From assembly GCA_964498835.1 (NCBI GenBank), contig CAZCIX010000021.1, positions 1-32,954 of the forward strand: a stretch of DNA of 32,954 nt, written 5' to 3'. Made by a program: the position numbers and the translations under genes. Origin of the DNA: JAGKXB01 sp964498835. Its GTDB lineage: Bacteria > Pseudomonadota > Gammaproteobacteria > Burkholderiales > Burkholderiaceae_D. The notes beneath the pieces are model-generated. The model did not search any database and was not told the origin of the DNA. It saw only the letters and a list, made by a program, of their open reading frames with translations. This document shows positions 16,287 through 23,423 of this stretch, piece by piece. Position 1 is the first letter of the stretch; each line of letters opens with the position of its first letter.

Positions 16287-17506
16287 TACATTAATGCTCC
16301 TAATTTAAAGATGGGAAGATACATGGCAATCACTAGGCCGCCAACTAATAAACCCAAAATGACCATAATGACGGGCTCCATGAGTGTTGAAAGCGAAGCG
16401 ATCGCTTGATCAACCTCTTCTTCATAAAAATCAGCGATTTTATTCAACATATGGTCAAGTGATCCAGATTCTTCACCTATGGCAATCATTTGCGTAGCCA
16501 TATTCGGGAAAACGGTTGTATTTTGTATTGCTGTCGTCAGGCTGGTGCCTGAATTAACGTCAGACTGAACTTTTCTTGTGGCTTCGAAATACAGAGCATT
16601 CCCAGCCGCACCAGCCACTGATTCTAATGATTCTACCAATGGCGCACCCGCAGCAAACATGGTGGCCAAGGTTCTGGCCCAGCGAGAAATAATCGCTTTT
16701 TGGATAACCGTGCCAAAAATAGGGATTTTTAAAGCCATCACGTCCATGTAGCGCTGTATCTTGACTGAACGTTTCCAGGCTTGGAAAAAACTATATAAGC
16801 CAGCAAAAATTGCGGTGAAAAGAATATAGCAGTATTGAACAAAAAAATCGGAAATAGCGATGATGAGTAAAGTCGGCGTTGGCAGTGTGGCACCAAAACT
16901 TTTAAATATATCTTTAAACGAAGGCACGACCCAGATCATGATCACAGCGGTGACGACAAGGGCGACGGCCATAATAGAAATGGGATAAAACAAAGCCGAT
17001 TTGATTTTGTTTTTCATTGCCAAGGTTTTTTCTTTGTAAATTGCCAGCCGCATCAATAAGTCTTCCAAAATGCCTGCCTGTTCACCGGCATATATCAAAT
17101 TGCAAAACAAGGGGTCAAAGTGAGCAGGAAATTTGCTGAAAGACAGACTCAAACTGCTCCCCATTTCAATACTGGCTCGGATGTCGTTGATCAGTTTGGC
17201 AGCGGCGGGGTTGGTGTGACCTTTGGCGATCATCTCAAATGATTGCAACAGCGACACCCCGGCTTTTAACATCGTTGCTAATTGGCGGGTGAAAAGTGTG
17301 ATGTCTTTGTCGCTGATTTTTTTGCCGGTATCAGCAGGTTTCTTTTTGATTTTTGTCACCACTACCCCTTGGCGTCGCAAGGTAACGATCGCCATCGCTT
17401 TGCCTGCTGCATGTAACTCTCCATGGACGATTTTGCCCATTTTGTCTTTGCCTTTCCAGGCAAAAATGATTCTGCTTGTGGCTGTGTGTGAAGAGGTGGT
17501 AGACAT
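16286..17506 (-). CDS. pilC: Type IV pilus inner-membrane platform protein PilC
   Basis: 406 residues with two T2SSF domains, at about 70-195 and 275-395, each starting with an FTRQLATML or SRWARTLATMF type segment and containing a glycine-rich turn (LIYAGEQAGILEDLL; IAIGEESGSLDHML). Three long membrane helices are seen, in the middle and at the C-terminus (VIMVILGLLVGGLVIAMYLP). It is the platform on which the PilB motor acts. Length and motifs are normal. Confidence 0.95.
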   Translation of the reverse strand: MSTTSSHTATSRIIFAWKGKDKMGKIVHGELHAAGKAMAIVTLRRQGVVVTKIKKKPADTGKKISDKDITLFTRQLATMLKAGVSLLQSFEMIAKGHTNPAAAKLINDIRASIEMGSSLSLSFSKFPAHFDPLFCNLIYAGEQAGILEDLLMRLAIYKEKTLAMKNKIKSALFYPISIMAVALVVTAVIMIWVVPSFKDIFKSFGATLPTPTLLIIAISDFFVQYCYILFTAIFAGLYSFFQAWKRSVKIQRYMDVMALKIPIFGTVIQKAIISRWARTLATMFAAGAPLVESLESVAGAAGNALYFEATRKVQSDVNSGTSLTTAIQNTTVFPNMATQMIAIGEESGSLDHMLNKIADFYEEEVDQAIASLSTLMEPVIMVILGLLVGGLVIAMYLPIFKLGALM

Positions 17507-17529
17507 ATTAATTTTATCCTAGATTCTTC

Positions 17530-17816
17530 ATTAAGCTCCGTCGTTCCGACTGGTTTAGGCGGGAAACCAGCGTCTTTCGTTGTTTGCTACTAAAAGCCAC
17601 TGGATTACCGACTAAAGCACTTNNNNNNNNNNNNNNNNNNNNNNNNNNNNNNNNNNNNNNNNNNNNNNNNNNNNNNNNNNNNNNNNNNNNNNNNNNNNNN
17701 NNNNNNNNNNNNNNNNNNNNNNCAGCGTCTTTCGTTGTTTGCTACTAAAAGCCACTGGATTACCGACTAAAGCACTTGGGAACGACGGTTTTCAGTTTCT
17801 TCGTATTACTACCATT
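17530..17816. repeat. Palindromic intergenic repeat, copy 2, interrupted by the scaffold gap
   Basis: Read on the reverse strand, this matches the copy at 3249-3377 from the flank GGTARTRCG through CCGTCGTTCCC, the central AGCAAACAACGAAAGACGC and the end CGGAACGACGGAGCTTAAT. It fills the pilB-pilC gap. The apparent length is inflated by 100 Ns and a repeated 55-bp segment. With one segment removed it is close to the size of copy 1. Confidence 0.85.
17623..17722. other. Scaffold gap of 100 Ns with identical 55-bp flanks
   Basis: Exactly 100 Ns. The 55 bases before it (17568-17622) are identical to the 55 bases after it (17723-17777). This is the pattern left when two contigs ending in the same k-mer are scaffolded without being merged, so the true gap may be zero or may hold more repeat copies. 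Confidence 0.95.
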
Positions 17817-17864
17817 CTGCGAAATTTCATGCATCAGGTCTCATGAAAAATCTCAGTTTAATTT

Positions 17865-19145
17865 CTATTTATTAGTGCAACCCAGCACTTCTTCCAGCGT
17901 AGTTAAACCTTGTTTAACTTTGATGAGACCTGATTCGCGTAAGGATTTAACCCCTTCTTTTTGTGCTTGTTTTTCGATTTCTTGTGTTGCGCCATGGGCT
18001 AGGATGATGCGTTCAATTTCTTCTGTGATGGGCATGAGTTGATAAATGCCAACCAGGCCTTTGTAACCAGTGCCGGCACAATGATCGCAACCAACTGCTT
18101 GATAGGCTTGCCAGCCGCCATCCAATTCTTCTTTGTTGAACCCGGCTTGCAGCAGAATTTCTTCCAGAATGACGGTGGGTTGTTTGCAAGCACAGAGTCG
18201 GCGCGCCAAACGTTGCGCCGTCACCAAAATAACGGATGATGCGATATTGAACGGCGCGATTCCCATATTCATCAAACGGGTTAAGGTCGAGGGCGCATCG
18301 TTGGTGTGGAGGGTAGAAAGCACCATATGCCCAGTTTGCGCGGCTTTGAGTGCGATGTCGGCAGTTTCGAAATCACGAATTTCCCCTACCATGATCACGT
18401 CTGGGTCTTGTCGTAAAAAAGATTTCAGTGCAACTGGGAATGTCAATCCAGCTTTTTCATTGATATTGATTTGATTGATGCCAGGCAAATTGATTTCACT
18501 GGGATCTTCTACCGTCGCGATATTGATATTGGGTTGATTCAAGATGTTTAGGCAGGAATATAGCGACACAGTTTTGCCAGATCCGGTTGGTCCGGTCACC
18601 AACACCATTCCGTAAGGGCGATGGATGGCTTGTATGAGGAGTGCCTTTTGCTCTGTTTCATAGCCCAGTGCATCCAGGCTTAACTCTGTTTGGCTGGCAT
18701 CCAAAATTCGCATCACAGTTTTTTCGCCAAACAACGTTGGCAGCGTGCTGACGCGAAAATCCACTGTGCGCGTAGGGGATAAAGTTAGTTTCATGCGCCC
18801 ATCCTGCGGCACGCGTTTTTCTGAAATATCTAGTCTGGACAGGACTTTGATGCGGGAAACTAGTTGATCCTTAATGGAAAGCGGTGGTTGCCCATACTCG
18901 CGCAAAATACCATCGACTCGTAAACGAATGCGAAAAAACTTTTCAAAAGGTTCTAGATGAATATCCGATGCGCCTGCGTTGATGGCATCGACCAATATTT
19001 TTTGCAGAAATTTAACAACTGGCGCATCGTCAATGGCTGCGTTTGTCGTTGAAGTGGTGGAGGATGAGGCAGCGAGCATCATGCTTAAGCGATCCGTGAT
19101 GTAACGATGGGTATCCGTATCAAATGGAATACAGTCGTCATTCAA
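17865..19145 (-). CDS. pilB: Type IV pilus assembly ATPase PilB, lacking its N-terminal domain
   Basis: 426 residues; PilB is normally about 570. The ATPase core is complete: DDAPVVKFLQK and ASDIHLEPFEK (about 39-69), Walker A GPTGSGKT at 185-192, the Asp box in TVEDPSEINLPG, Walker B DPDVIMVGEIRD, the His box TGHMVLSTLHTND, and the zinc tetracysteine (CAC near the end and CDHC). The N-terminal T2SSE_N domain, about 150 residues, is missing. The frame has no ATG near its beginning; it opens at TTG 19145 and, without another ATG, extends back to the corC stop. It is therefore a truncated gene that may or may not be translated. The core could still power pilus assembly, but contacts made by the N-terminal domain would be lost. 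Confidence 0.85.
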   Translation of the reverse strand: MNDDCIPFDTDTHRYITDRLSMMLAASSSTTSTTNAAIDDAPVVKFLQKILVDAINAGASDIHLEPFEKFFRIRLRVDGILREYGQPPLSIKDQLVSRIKVLSRLDISEKRVPQDGRMKLTLSPTRTVDFRVSTLPTLFGEKTVMRILDASQTELSLDALGYETEQKALLIQAIHRPYGMVLVTGPTGSGKTVSLYSCLNILNQPNINIATVEDPSEINLPGINQININEKAGLTFPVALKSFLRQDPDVIMVGEIRDFETADIALKAAQTGHMVLSTLHTNDAPSTLTRLMNMGIAPFNIASSVILVTAQRLARRLCACKQPTVILEEILLQAGFNKEELDGGWQAYQAVGCDHCAGTGYKGLVGIYQLMPITEEIERIILAHGATQEIEKQAQKEGVKSLRESGLIKVKQGLTTLEEVLGCTNK

Positions 19146-19193
19146 ATCCCGTCTTTTCCGCAGTTTTGAGCGGGAATTTAGGGGCGTTAAACC

Positions 19194-20486
19194 TTACTCG
19201 CTTGCTTGATGGTTAGGCAAACGAATAAGTTTCACGATTTTGATCGCTTGATCTTGGACTTGTATGATCTCGATCACACAATTAGCAACTTTTAAGCTAA
19301 TACTTGCATCCGGTATGTCCTGCAACAACTCCAGCAACAAACCATTCAGCGTTTTGGGACCATCCAAAGGGAAATTGAGGCCCAAATATTTATTGATGTC
19401 ACGCAGTGAGCTAGTGCCTTTTAGCAGGCATTCATCCTGCGCATTCCAGCTATAGGCATCGCTACGTGTTGCGCTCGCCATGGAGGTGGTGAACTCTCCG
19501 ATCATTTCTTCAATGATGTCTTCCAGCGTGACCAAGCCTTGTACTTCGCCATACTCATCCACAATGATGCCCAGCCGTTCCCGATTTTCCTGAAAATACT
19601 GTAATTGGGTAAAGACGCTGGTGTCTTCGGGGATGAAATAAGGGGATGTCAATAAGTCGCGAAAATTTTTTACCGTTAAATCCTCTGTGTGATTGAGTAG
19701 TGCCAGTGCTTTTCGCACATGCAAAATGCCAATAATCTGATTGATCTCACCTTCGTACACTGGCAGTTTATTGTGGTAGCAAGTGGTGAGTTGGTGTTTG
19801 ATATTGTCTACGGAAGTGGCCAAATTGAGCGCTTCAATTTGCGGACGTGGGGTCATGATGTCTTCAACCGAAATTGTCTCGAGATCAAACAAATTCAGCA
19901 AAATGCTTTTGTGTTTTTTGGGAATAAAGTTGCTGCCTTCCAAAACGATGGAACGCAACTCTTCCGTTGATAAACGTTCTGAACTTTCCGTATGCCCAAC
20001 TTTGATGCGCAGAATTTTGAGTAATCCTGAAACAAACAAATTGACGAACCAGATTGCTGGTTTGGCAAGTACCATCAAGGGTTTTAAGGCCCAGCTTGTG
20101 TTGAGTGCAATGCGTTCCGAATAAGTAGCACCGATAATTTTGGGTGAGATTTCAGCGAAGACAATCAGTAAAAATGCCACAATTCCGGTTGCAATCGTCA
20201 GTACTTCCTTATGATTGCCAAATGCGGTGATGGCGATTGCCGTCACCATGGCGGTGACCATCGCATTAATGATTGTGTTGGCAATCAGGACTAAGGATAG
20301 GACTTTGTCTATCCGTTCAAGCAGCCAAATGGTGGCGATGGCGTGTTTATTGCCACGTTTGGCTAAATGGCGCAATCGGTAGCGGTTGGCTGCCATCAAG
20401 GCAGTTTCCACCATCGCGAAAAAAGCGGATAAGGAGATTAAGAGGCAGAGCACAAGAATTTGTGCCCATAAAGGGATGGTATGCAA
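19194..20486 (-). CDS. CNNM / HlyC-CorC family membrane protein with CBS domains
   Basis: 430 residues. An N-terminal CNNM (DUF21) transmembrane domain (about 1-180) has SAFFAMVETALMAANRYRLR and FAEISPKIIGATYSE. Two CBS domains follow (about 205-335; MTPRPQIEALN and LGIIVDEYGEVQGLVTLEDI). A CorC_HlyC C-terminal domain covers about 345-425. Members are linked to magnesium or cobalt export and tolerance. The start is a TTG at 20486 with no alternative ATG before residue 25. In related bacteria such a gene often precedes pilB, as here. Confidence 0.93.
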   Translation of the reverse strand: MHTIPLWAQILVLCLLISLSAFFAMVETALMAANRYRLRHLAKRGNKHAIATIWLLERIDKVLSLVLIANTIINAMVTAMVTAIAITAFGNHKEVLTIATGIVAFLLIVFAEISPKIIGATYSERIALNTSWALKPLMVLAKPAIWFVNLFVSGLLKILRIKVGHTESSERLSTEELRSIVLEGSNFIPKKHKSILLNLFDLETISVEDIMTPRPQIEALNLATSVDNIKHQLTTCYHNKLPVYEGEINQIIGILHVRKALALLNHTEDLTVKNFRDLLTSPYFIPEDTSVFTQLQYFQENRERLGIIVDEYGEVQGLVTLEDIIEEMIGEFTTSMASATRSDAYSWNAQDECLLKGTSSLRDINKYLGLNFPLDGPKTLNGLLLELLQDIPDASISLKVANCVIEIIQVQDQAIKIVKLIRLPNHQASE

Positions 20487-20545
20487 AGGATTACAGTTAA
20501 GTGTTTGCTGTCATAAAAATTTGCGGGGAGTGCAACAAGCCAGCT

Positions 20546-20592
20546 TGGTCGGGGTGAGAGGATTCGAACCTCCGGCCTCTACGTCCCGAACG
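20546..20592 (-). other. 3' part of split tRNA-Pro(CGG): attachment site of the integrated element
   Basis: On the minus strand the sequence runs from the anticodon loop TTCGGGA (20584-20590, anticodon CGG) through the T arm GGAGGTTCGAATCCTC to CACCCCG and ACCA at 20546. The 5' half of a tRNA-Pro is absent; instead the upstream bases (CCTATGCG) form only a poor anticodon stem. The chromosome therefore keeps the 3' portion, and the functional tRNA should be rebuilt at the far end of the element. Confidence 0.85.
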
Positions 20593-20667
20593 CATAGGGC
20601 TTGTGCTTATTCTACAGTATCTATAAAGTGCCCGTAGATTTGTTGGGACAAATTTGGGACACGGGAC

Positions 20668-21780
20668 ATGGGCACGATCACAAAACGAGGTGAATTGCAG
20701 TGGCAGGCGAAGGTGAGGCGGAGGGGCTTTCCCACGCAGTCACGGACTTTTTCGTACAAGGAGGACGCCGAAAAATGGGTGCGAGCCGTCGAGCGTGAGC
20801 TTGAGACTTCGGGCTTCGTGGATCGCCGGGAGGCCGACAAGAACACTTTCGGTGACGTGCTCCGAAAATATCAGAAAGATGTGACGCCGTCCAAGAAGTC
20901 GGCCGATATTGAGTCGATCAAGATCGATGTCATCTTGAAGGATGCCGTCCTTCCTAAACTCAAGATGTCCGCCATCACCAGCACTGCTGTGGCCGGTTGG
21001 CGAGACCGTCGTCTAAAGGCTGTCAGTGGCGCTACGGTCAACCGAGAGATCGACGTGCTGTCCACGGTGCTCAACCACGCTCGTCGCGAATGGGGCATTC
21101 ACGTCGAGAATCCTATCCCGTACGTGAAGCGTCCGGACAAGGCGAGGGCGCGGGACCGTCGCTTTTCAACGGAGGAAGAGGCTTACTTGTTGGCGGCATT
21201 GACCGGAGGTGAGCGTCTTGAGACCGGTTTGTTCAGTAAAGGGGCTCGCAATCCATGGCTGCTGCCGCTTGTCCAGCTCGCAATGGAGACGGCTATGCGT
21301 CGTGGCGAGCTGCTTGCGTTGGAATGGGAAAACATAGATTTGAAGCGCCAAACGGCGCATCTGCCTGACACGAAGAACGGCGATCCTCGGACTGTGCCGC
21401 TTTCAAAGAAGGCGGTCGCGATCCTTGCTGCGCTTCCCAGTCCCGATGCGGACGAGGACGAGCAGCAGGACGTTGAGGTAAGACGAACAGGCCGGGTCTT
21501 CGCCACTACAGCCATGGCTCTGCGCAAAGGCTTCACGCGTGCTATCGAGCGTGCTCAAGAGCAGTACCGCGCCGATTGCAAAGCGGCTAGGCGCAAGCCG
21601 CTTGCAGGGTTTCTAGCAGATGTTCACTTTCACGATACGCGCCACGAGGCCGCATCTCGTTTGGCCGAGAAGCTGTCGAATGTGTTGGAGCTTTCCGCTG
21701 TGACCGGACATCGCGATCTTAGGATGCTCAAGCGCTACTACCATCCCCGTGCCGAAGATTTGGCGAAGAAGCTGGGCTAG
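20668..21780 (+). CDS. Tyrosine-type site-specific integrase
   Basis: 370 residues, reading away from the tRNA-Pro remnant, 75 bases inside the junction. An N-terminal AP2-like/arm-binding part (about 1-60) and an SAM-like core-binding domain (about 62-170) precede the catalytic domain. Catalytic residues are visible: Arg in AMRRGELLALEW, Lys in TKNG, His-x-x-Arg in HFHDTRHEAAS, His in TGHRDL and the nucleophile Tyr in LKRYYHPRAEDL. The start region sits in a stretch of repeated GGGACA motifs (20641-20666), possible arm or autoregulation sites. It should catalyse recombination at the tRNA-Pro site. Confidence 0.95.
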   Translation: MGTITKRGELQWQAKVRRRGFPTQSRTFSYKEDAEKWVRAVERELETSGFVDRREADKNTFGDVLRKYQKDVTPSKKSADIESIKIDVILKDAVLPKLKMSAITSTAVAGWRDRRLKAVSGATVNREIDVLSTVLNHARREWGIHVENPIPYVKRPDKARARDRRFSTEEEAYLLAALTGGERLETGLFSKGARNPWLLPLVQLAMETAMRRGELLALEWENIDLKRQTAHLPDTKNGDPRTVPLSKKAVAILAALPSPDADEDEQQDVEVRRTGRVFATTAMALRKGFTRAIERAQEQYRADCKAARRKPLAGFLADVHFHDTRHEAASRLAEKLSNVLELSAVTGHRDLRMLKRYYHPRAEDLAKKLG

Positions 21781-21784
21781 CTCC

Positions 21785-22017
21785 GATAAATCGCCCCCCA
21801 TGACCGCTCGCACGGCTCACTGCGCGTTCGCCCATTCTCTGAATGGTGGAGGCCCGCTTGAGCCGGTCATTCGAGCGTTGAGCCAGCATGTGGGTAAGTC
21901 TGTGGATGTCGCAAGTTCTCCACGTTAAATCTCCCCCCACCTTACCGATAAAGCCACCCCCGCCTTTCGGCTGCCCAGCCGATAAATCTGCCCCCATCGT
22001 TCCGTTAAATCGCCCCC
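21785..22017. repeat. Cluster of five C-rich repeats, G[A/T]TAAA then C-run
   Basis: Five copies in the same orientation start at 21785, 21924, 21947, 21981 and 22004, with consensus GATAAATCGCCCCC or GTTAAATCGCCCCC. The last four are spaced 23, 34 and 23 bases, close to whole helical turns. Such arrays resemble the multiple transposase sites at ends of IS21-family or similar elements, but no transposase gene is present here. The sequence could be a remnant end or a protein-binding array. No gene is supported in this stretch. Confidence 0.6.
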
Positions 22018-22089
22018 TCCCTAAACCTGTAAGGTTGCCTTTAGCTCTCTTCCTTTAACTTTTTACTGATAGCAAGAGCGGCGTGAACT

Positions 22090-22281
22090 GTGGAGAAGTC
22101 ACCGAAATCGGGTTCTCAGCTTTCGTATGCCACTGCCGCGTGCCGAGGCATGTGTTCGGCGGGCTACGGAGAAAAACCGGCTCATGCCGCTTTTTGGCCT
22201 ACCGGCCCGGCTCCTACCGCCTCACCCGACAGTCCGTTCGGACTGCCGGGCTTCGCACGATATGCCTCGGAGTACCGCTGA
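22090..22281 (+). other. Structured region: stem-loop and long-range inverted repeat, with an open frame of uncertain status
   Basis: A 63-codon frame starts at 22090 and ends GLPGFARYASEYR. No convincing ribosome site or family is recognised. The same stretch holds a strong hairpin at 22225-22250: CCCG and CAGTCCG pair with CGGACTG and CGGG around TT, one mismatch. CCGAGGCAT (22143-22151) pairs with ATGCCTCGG (22262-22270), enclosing that hairpin. A structured RNA, or a small gene, are both possible. Confidence 0.35.
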
Positions 22282-22299
22282 TGGTCTGCACAGATAATT

Positions 22300-22458
22300 T
22301 TGTCTTTAGAATGGGAAGGGGACCACTGCTGCCCTCGTCCATGGCAAGCGATTAAGGGGTGCCTGGGGCTATTGATCGCGCTCTTTGTGCTGGCTGGAGG
22401 CTGTGGCAAGCCGGTGGCGAAGAGCGCACTGCAACCTTGCAGAGGCTTCGTATCATGA
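22300..22458 (+). CDS. Possible small lipoprotein-like or membrane peptide
   Basis: A 52-codon frame with a TTG start contains a hydrophobic stretch, CLGLLIALFVLAGGC, that looks like a signal segment ending in a loose lipobox, then GKPVAKSALQPC. No ribosome site is evident and the N-terminus is long for a signal peptide. Entry-exclusion lipoproteins of plasmids have such a shape, but nothing here proves it. Low confidence. Confidence 0.2.
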   Translation: MSLEWEGDHCCPRPWQAIKGCLGLLIALFVLAGGCGKPVAKSALQPCRGFVS

Positions 22459-22478
22459 GATTATCAGGTTCGCCCGGA

Positions 22479-22514
22479 TTACGATAATTACGGTAATTAT
22501 CGTAATTACGGTAA
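22479..22514. repeat. Four contiguous 9-bp repeats, TTACGRTAA
   Basis: Exact tandem array without spacers: TTACGATAA, TTACGGTAA, TTATCGTAA and TTACGGTAA. The third unit is the reverse complement of the first. The units also create overlapping palindromes, such as CGATAATTAC-G-GTAATTATCG (22482-22502). It looks like an operator or partition/replication site for a small DNA-binding dimer. It lies 135 bases before the iteron array. Confidence 0.75.
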
Positions 22515-22649
22515 AGAGACGTTCGATCCGGTTTGAAACATGAGACTGTGTTTGTGCCCTGAGCCGGTTGGCCGCAGGTACTCGCCTCCGCCGAACGGCA
22601 GCGATGGAAGGCAGGGCGTTTGTGTTAATGGGCGAGCCCGTGAACAATT

Positions 22650-22759
22650 GTGCTGTGAATGTGCCAGTAATGTGTAAACAGTGCTCCATCTCTGTGCTAA
22701 CAACGAGCCATCTTTGTGTCAGCAATATGCCATCAATGTTTCAACATTACGCCAACAAT
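22650..22759. repeat. Five tandem 22-bp iteron-like repeats, candidate plasmid-type origin
   Basis: Units start at 22650, 22672, 22694, 22716 and 22738, each exactly 22 bases, sharing GTGYNAACA in the first half and GCCATC near the end; the outer units are more divergent. A degenerate unit may precede (from 22622) and a partial one follow (22760). A 22-bp period, two helical turns, is typical of iterons bound by plasmid Rep proteins. No Rep gene is next to the array in this window. Confidence 0.75.
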
Positions 22760-22917
22760 TGATCCATGATGATGCCGCTTTTGGCCAGCCCTTGCATGGG
22801 CGGGAAAGGCCCAAATGCTGAGTCCAATGTGCGAGCGTTTCAGCGTACAAATTTGCCTCGTCGCCTCTTCAATTTATAGGTGAATATGACCGAAAAACGT
22901 AGCGGAGAAGGCCGTTC

Positions 22918-22943
22918 TTGCGTATAGTTATACGCATACGCAA
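22918..22943. promoter_or_regulatory. Nested palindromic operator upstream of the 22969 gene
   Basis: GCGTATA-GT-TATACGC (22920-22935) is a perfect inverted repeat. TTGCGTAT (22918-22925) also pairs with ATACGCAA (22936-22943), so three ATACGC half-sites occur. It lies 25 bases before the start codon at 22969 and probably binds a repressor or overlaps the promoter. Confidence 0.6.
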
Positions 22944-22968
22944 TAGACCATTTTGCGATGAGGTACGC

Positions 22969-23415
22969 ATGAGTGATGACTACTGGAGCAGCCCGGATGC
23001 GGCCTACAACATGGCCCTCGTCGGAAAACAAGCTGGCTTGCGAGAGGGCCAGCAGCAAGGCTTTGAGCGAGGCCGGAATCAGGGCTTTCAAGAAGGGGCT
23101 GCTGAGATGCAGCGCCGTATGGAGGCTACGATTGCCCAGCTCCGTGCCGAGAACGCCGCTTTGCAGGAATTCGCCAATGGCGCCGTTGTCACCCTCGCTG
23201 CGGCCACGGACGTGTTGGAAAGCACTGAGGGTGAAAAGCTGATCGCTGACTTCATCGTGATTTATGGGAAGCGTGTTGAACGGTCTTTGAATAAGAAACA
23301 GATTCCACTTCCGCCACATACCGACGAGCGATTCACGGCACGGCTACCGCGTATTTCCAATCTCATTCGTGATGTGCTGGCAAGGTATCGTCGTGACGAT
23401 ACCCCGTCGCCTTAA
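22969..23415 (+). CDS. Element protein of unknown function with Gly-spaced repeats and coiled coil
   Basis: 148 residues from the ATG at 22969, which follows GATGAGG; the frame extends 17 codons further upstream across the palindrome, so I prefer the internal start. Residues about 20-43 repeat glycine every four or so positions (GLREGQQQGFERGRNQGF), reminiscent of the FliH-type GxxxG helix. A coiled coil follows (about 45-68, MQRRMEATIAQLRAENAALQ). The C-terminal half is basic. I do not recognise the family. Its stop lies eight bases from the convergent stop of the DotA/TraY-like gene. It is placed next to the iteron array, which hints at a role in maintenance or regulation, by position only. 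Confidence 0.75.
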   Translation: MSDDYWSSPDAAYNMALVGKQAGLREGQQQGFERGRNQGFQEGAAEMQRRMEATIAQLRAENAALQEFANGAVVTLAAATDVLESTEGEKLIADFIVIYGKRVERSLNKKQIPLPPHTDERFTARLPRISNLIRDVLARYRRDDTPSP

Positions 23416-23423
23416 CGTCAGTC

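Noticed and set aside
21728..21997. An 89-codon minus-strand frame over the C-rich repeats
   Set aside because: It overlaps the end of the integrase gene and consists largely of translated repeats; no ribosome site.
22453..22725. A 90-codon minus-strand frame ending in an Ile/Val-rich stretch
   Set aside because: The hydrophobic end is just the translation of the 9-bp repeats, and the start lies inside the iterons.
22650..22759. Tandem 22-bp repeats considered as a CRISPR array
   Set aside because: The units are contiguous and degenerate, with no spacers, and no cas genes are near; iterons fit better.
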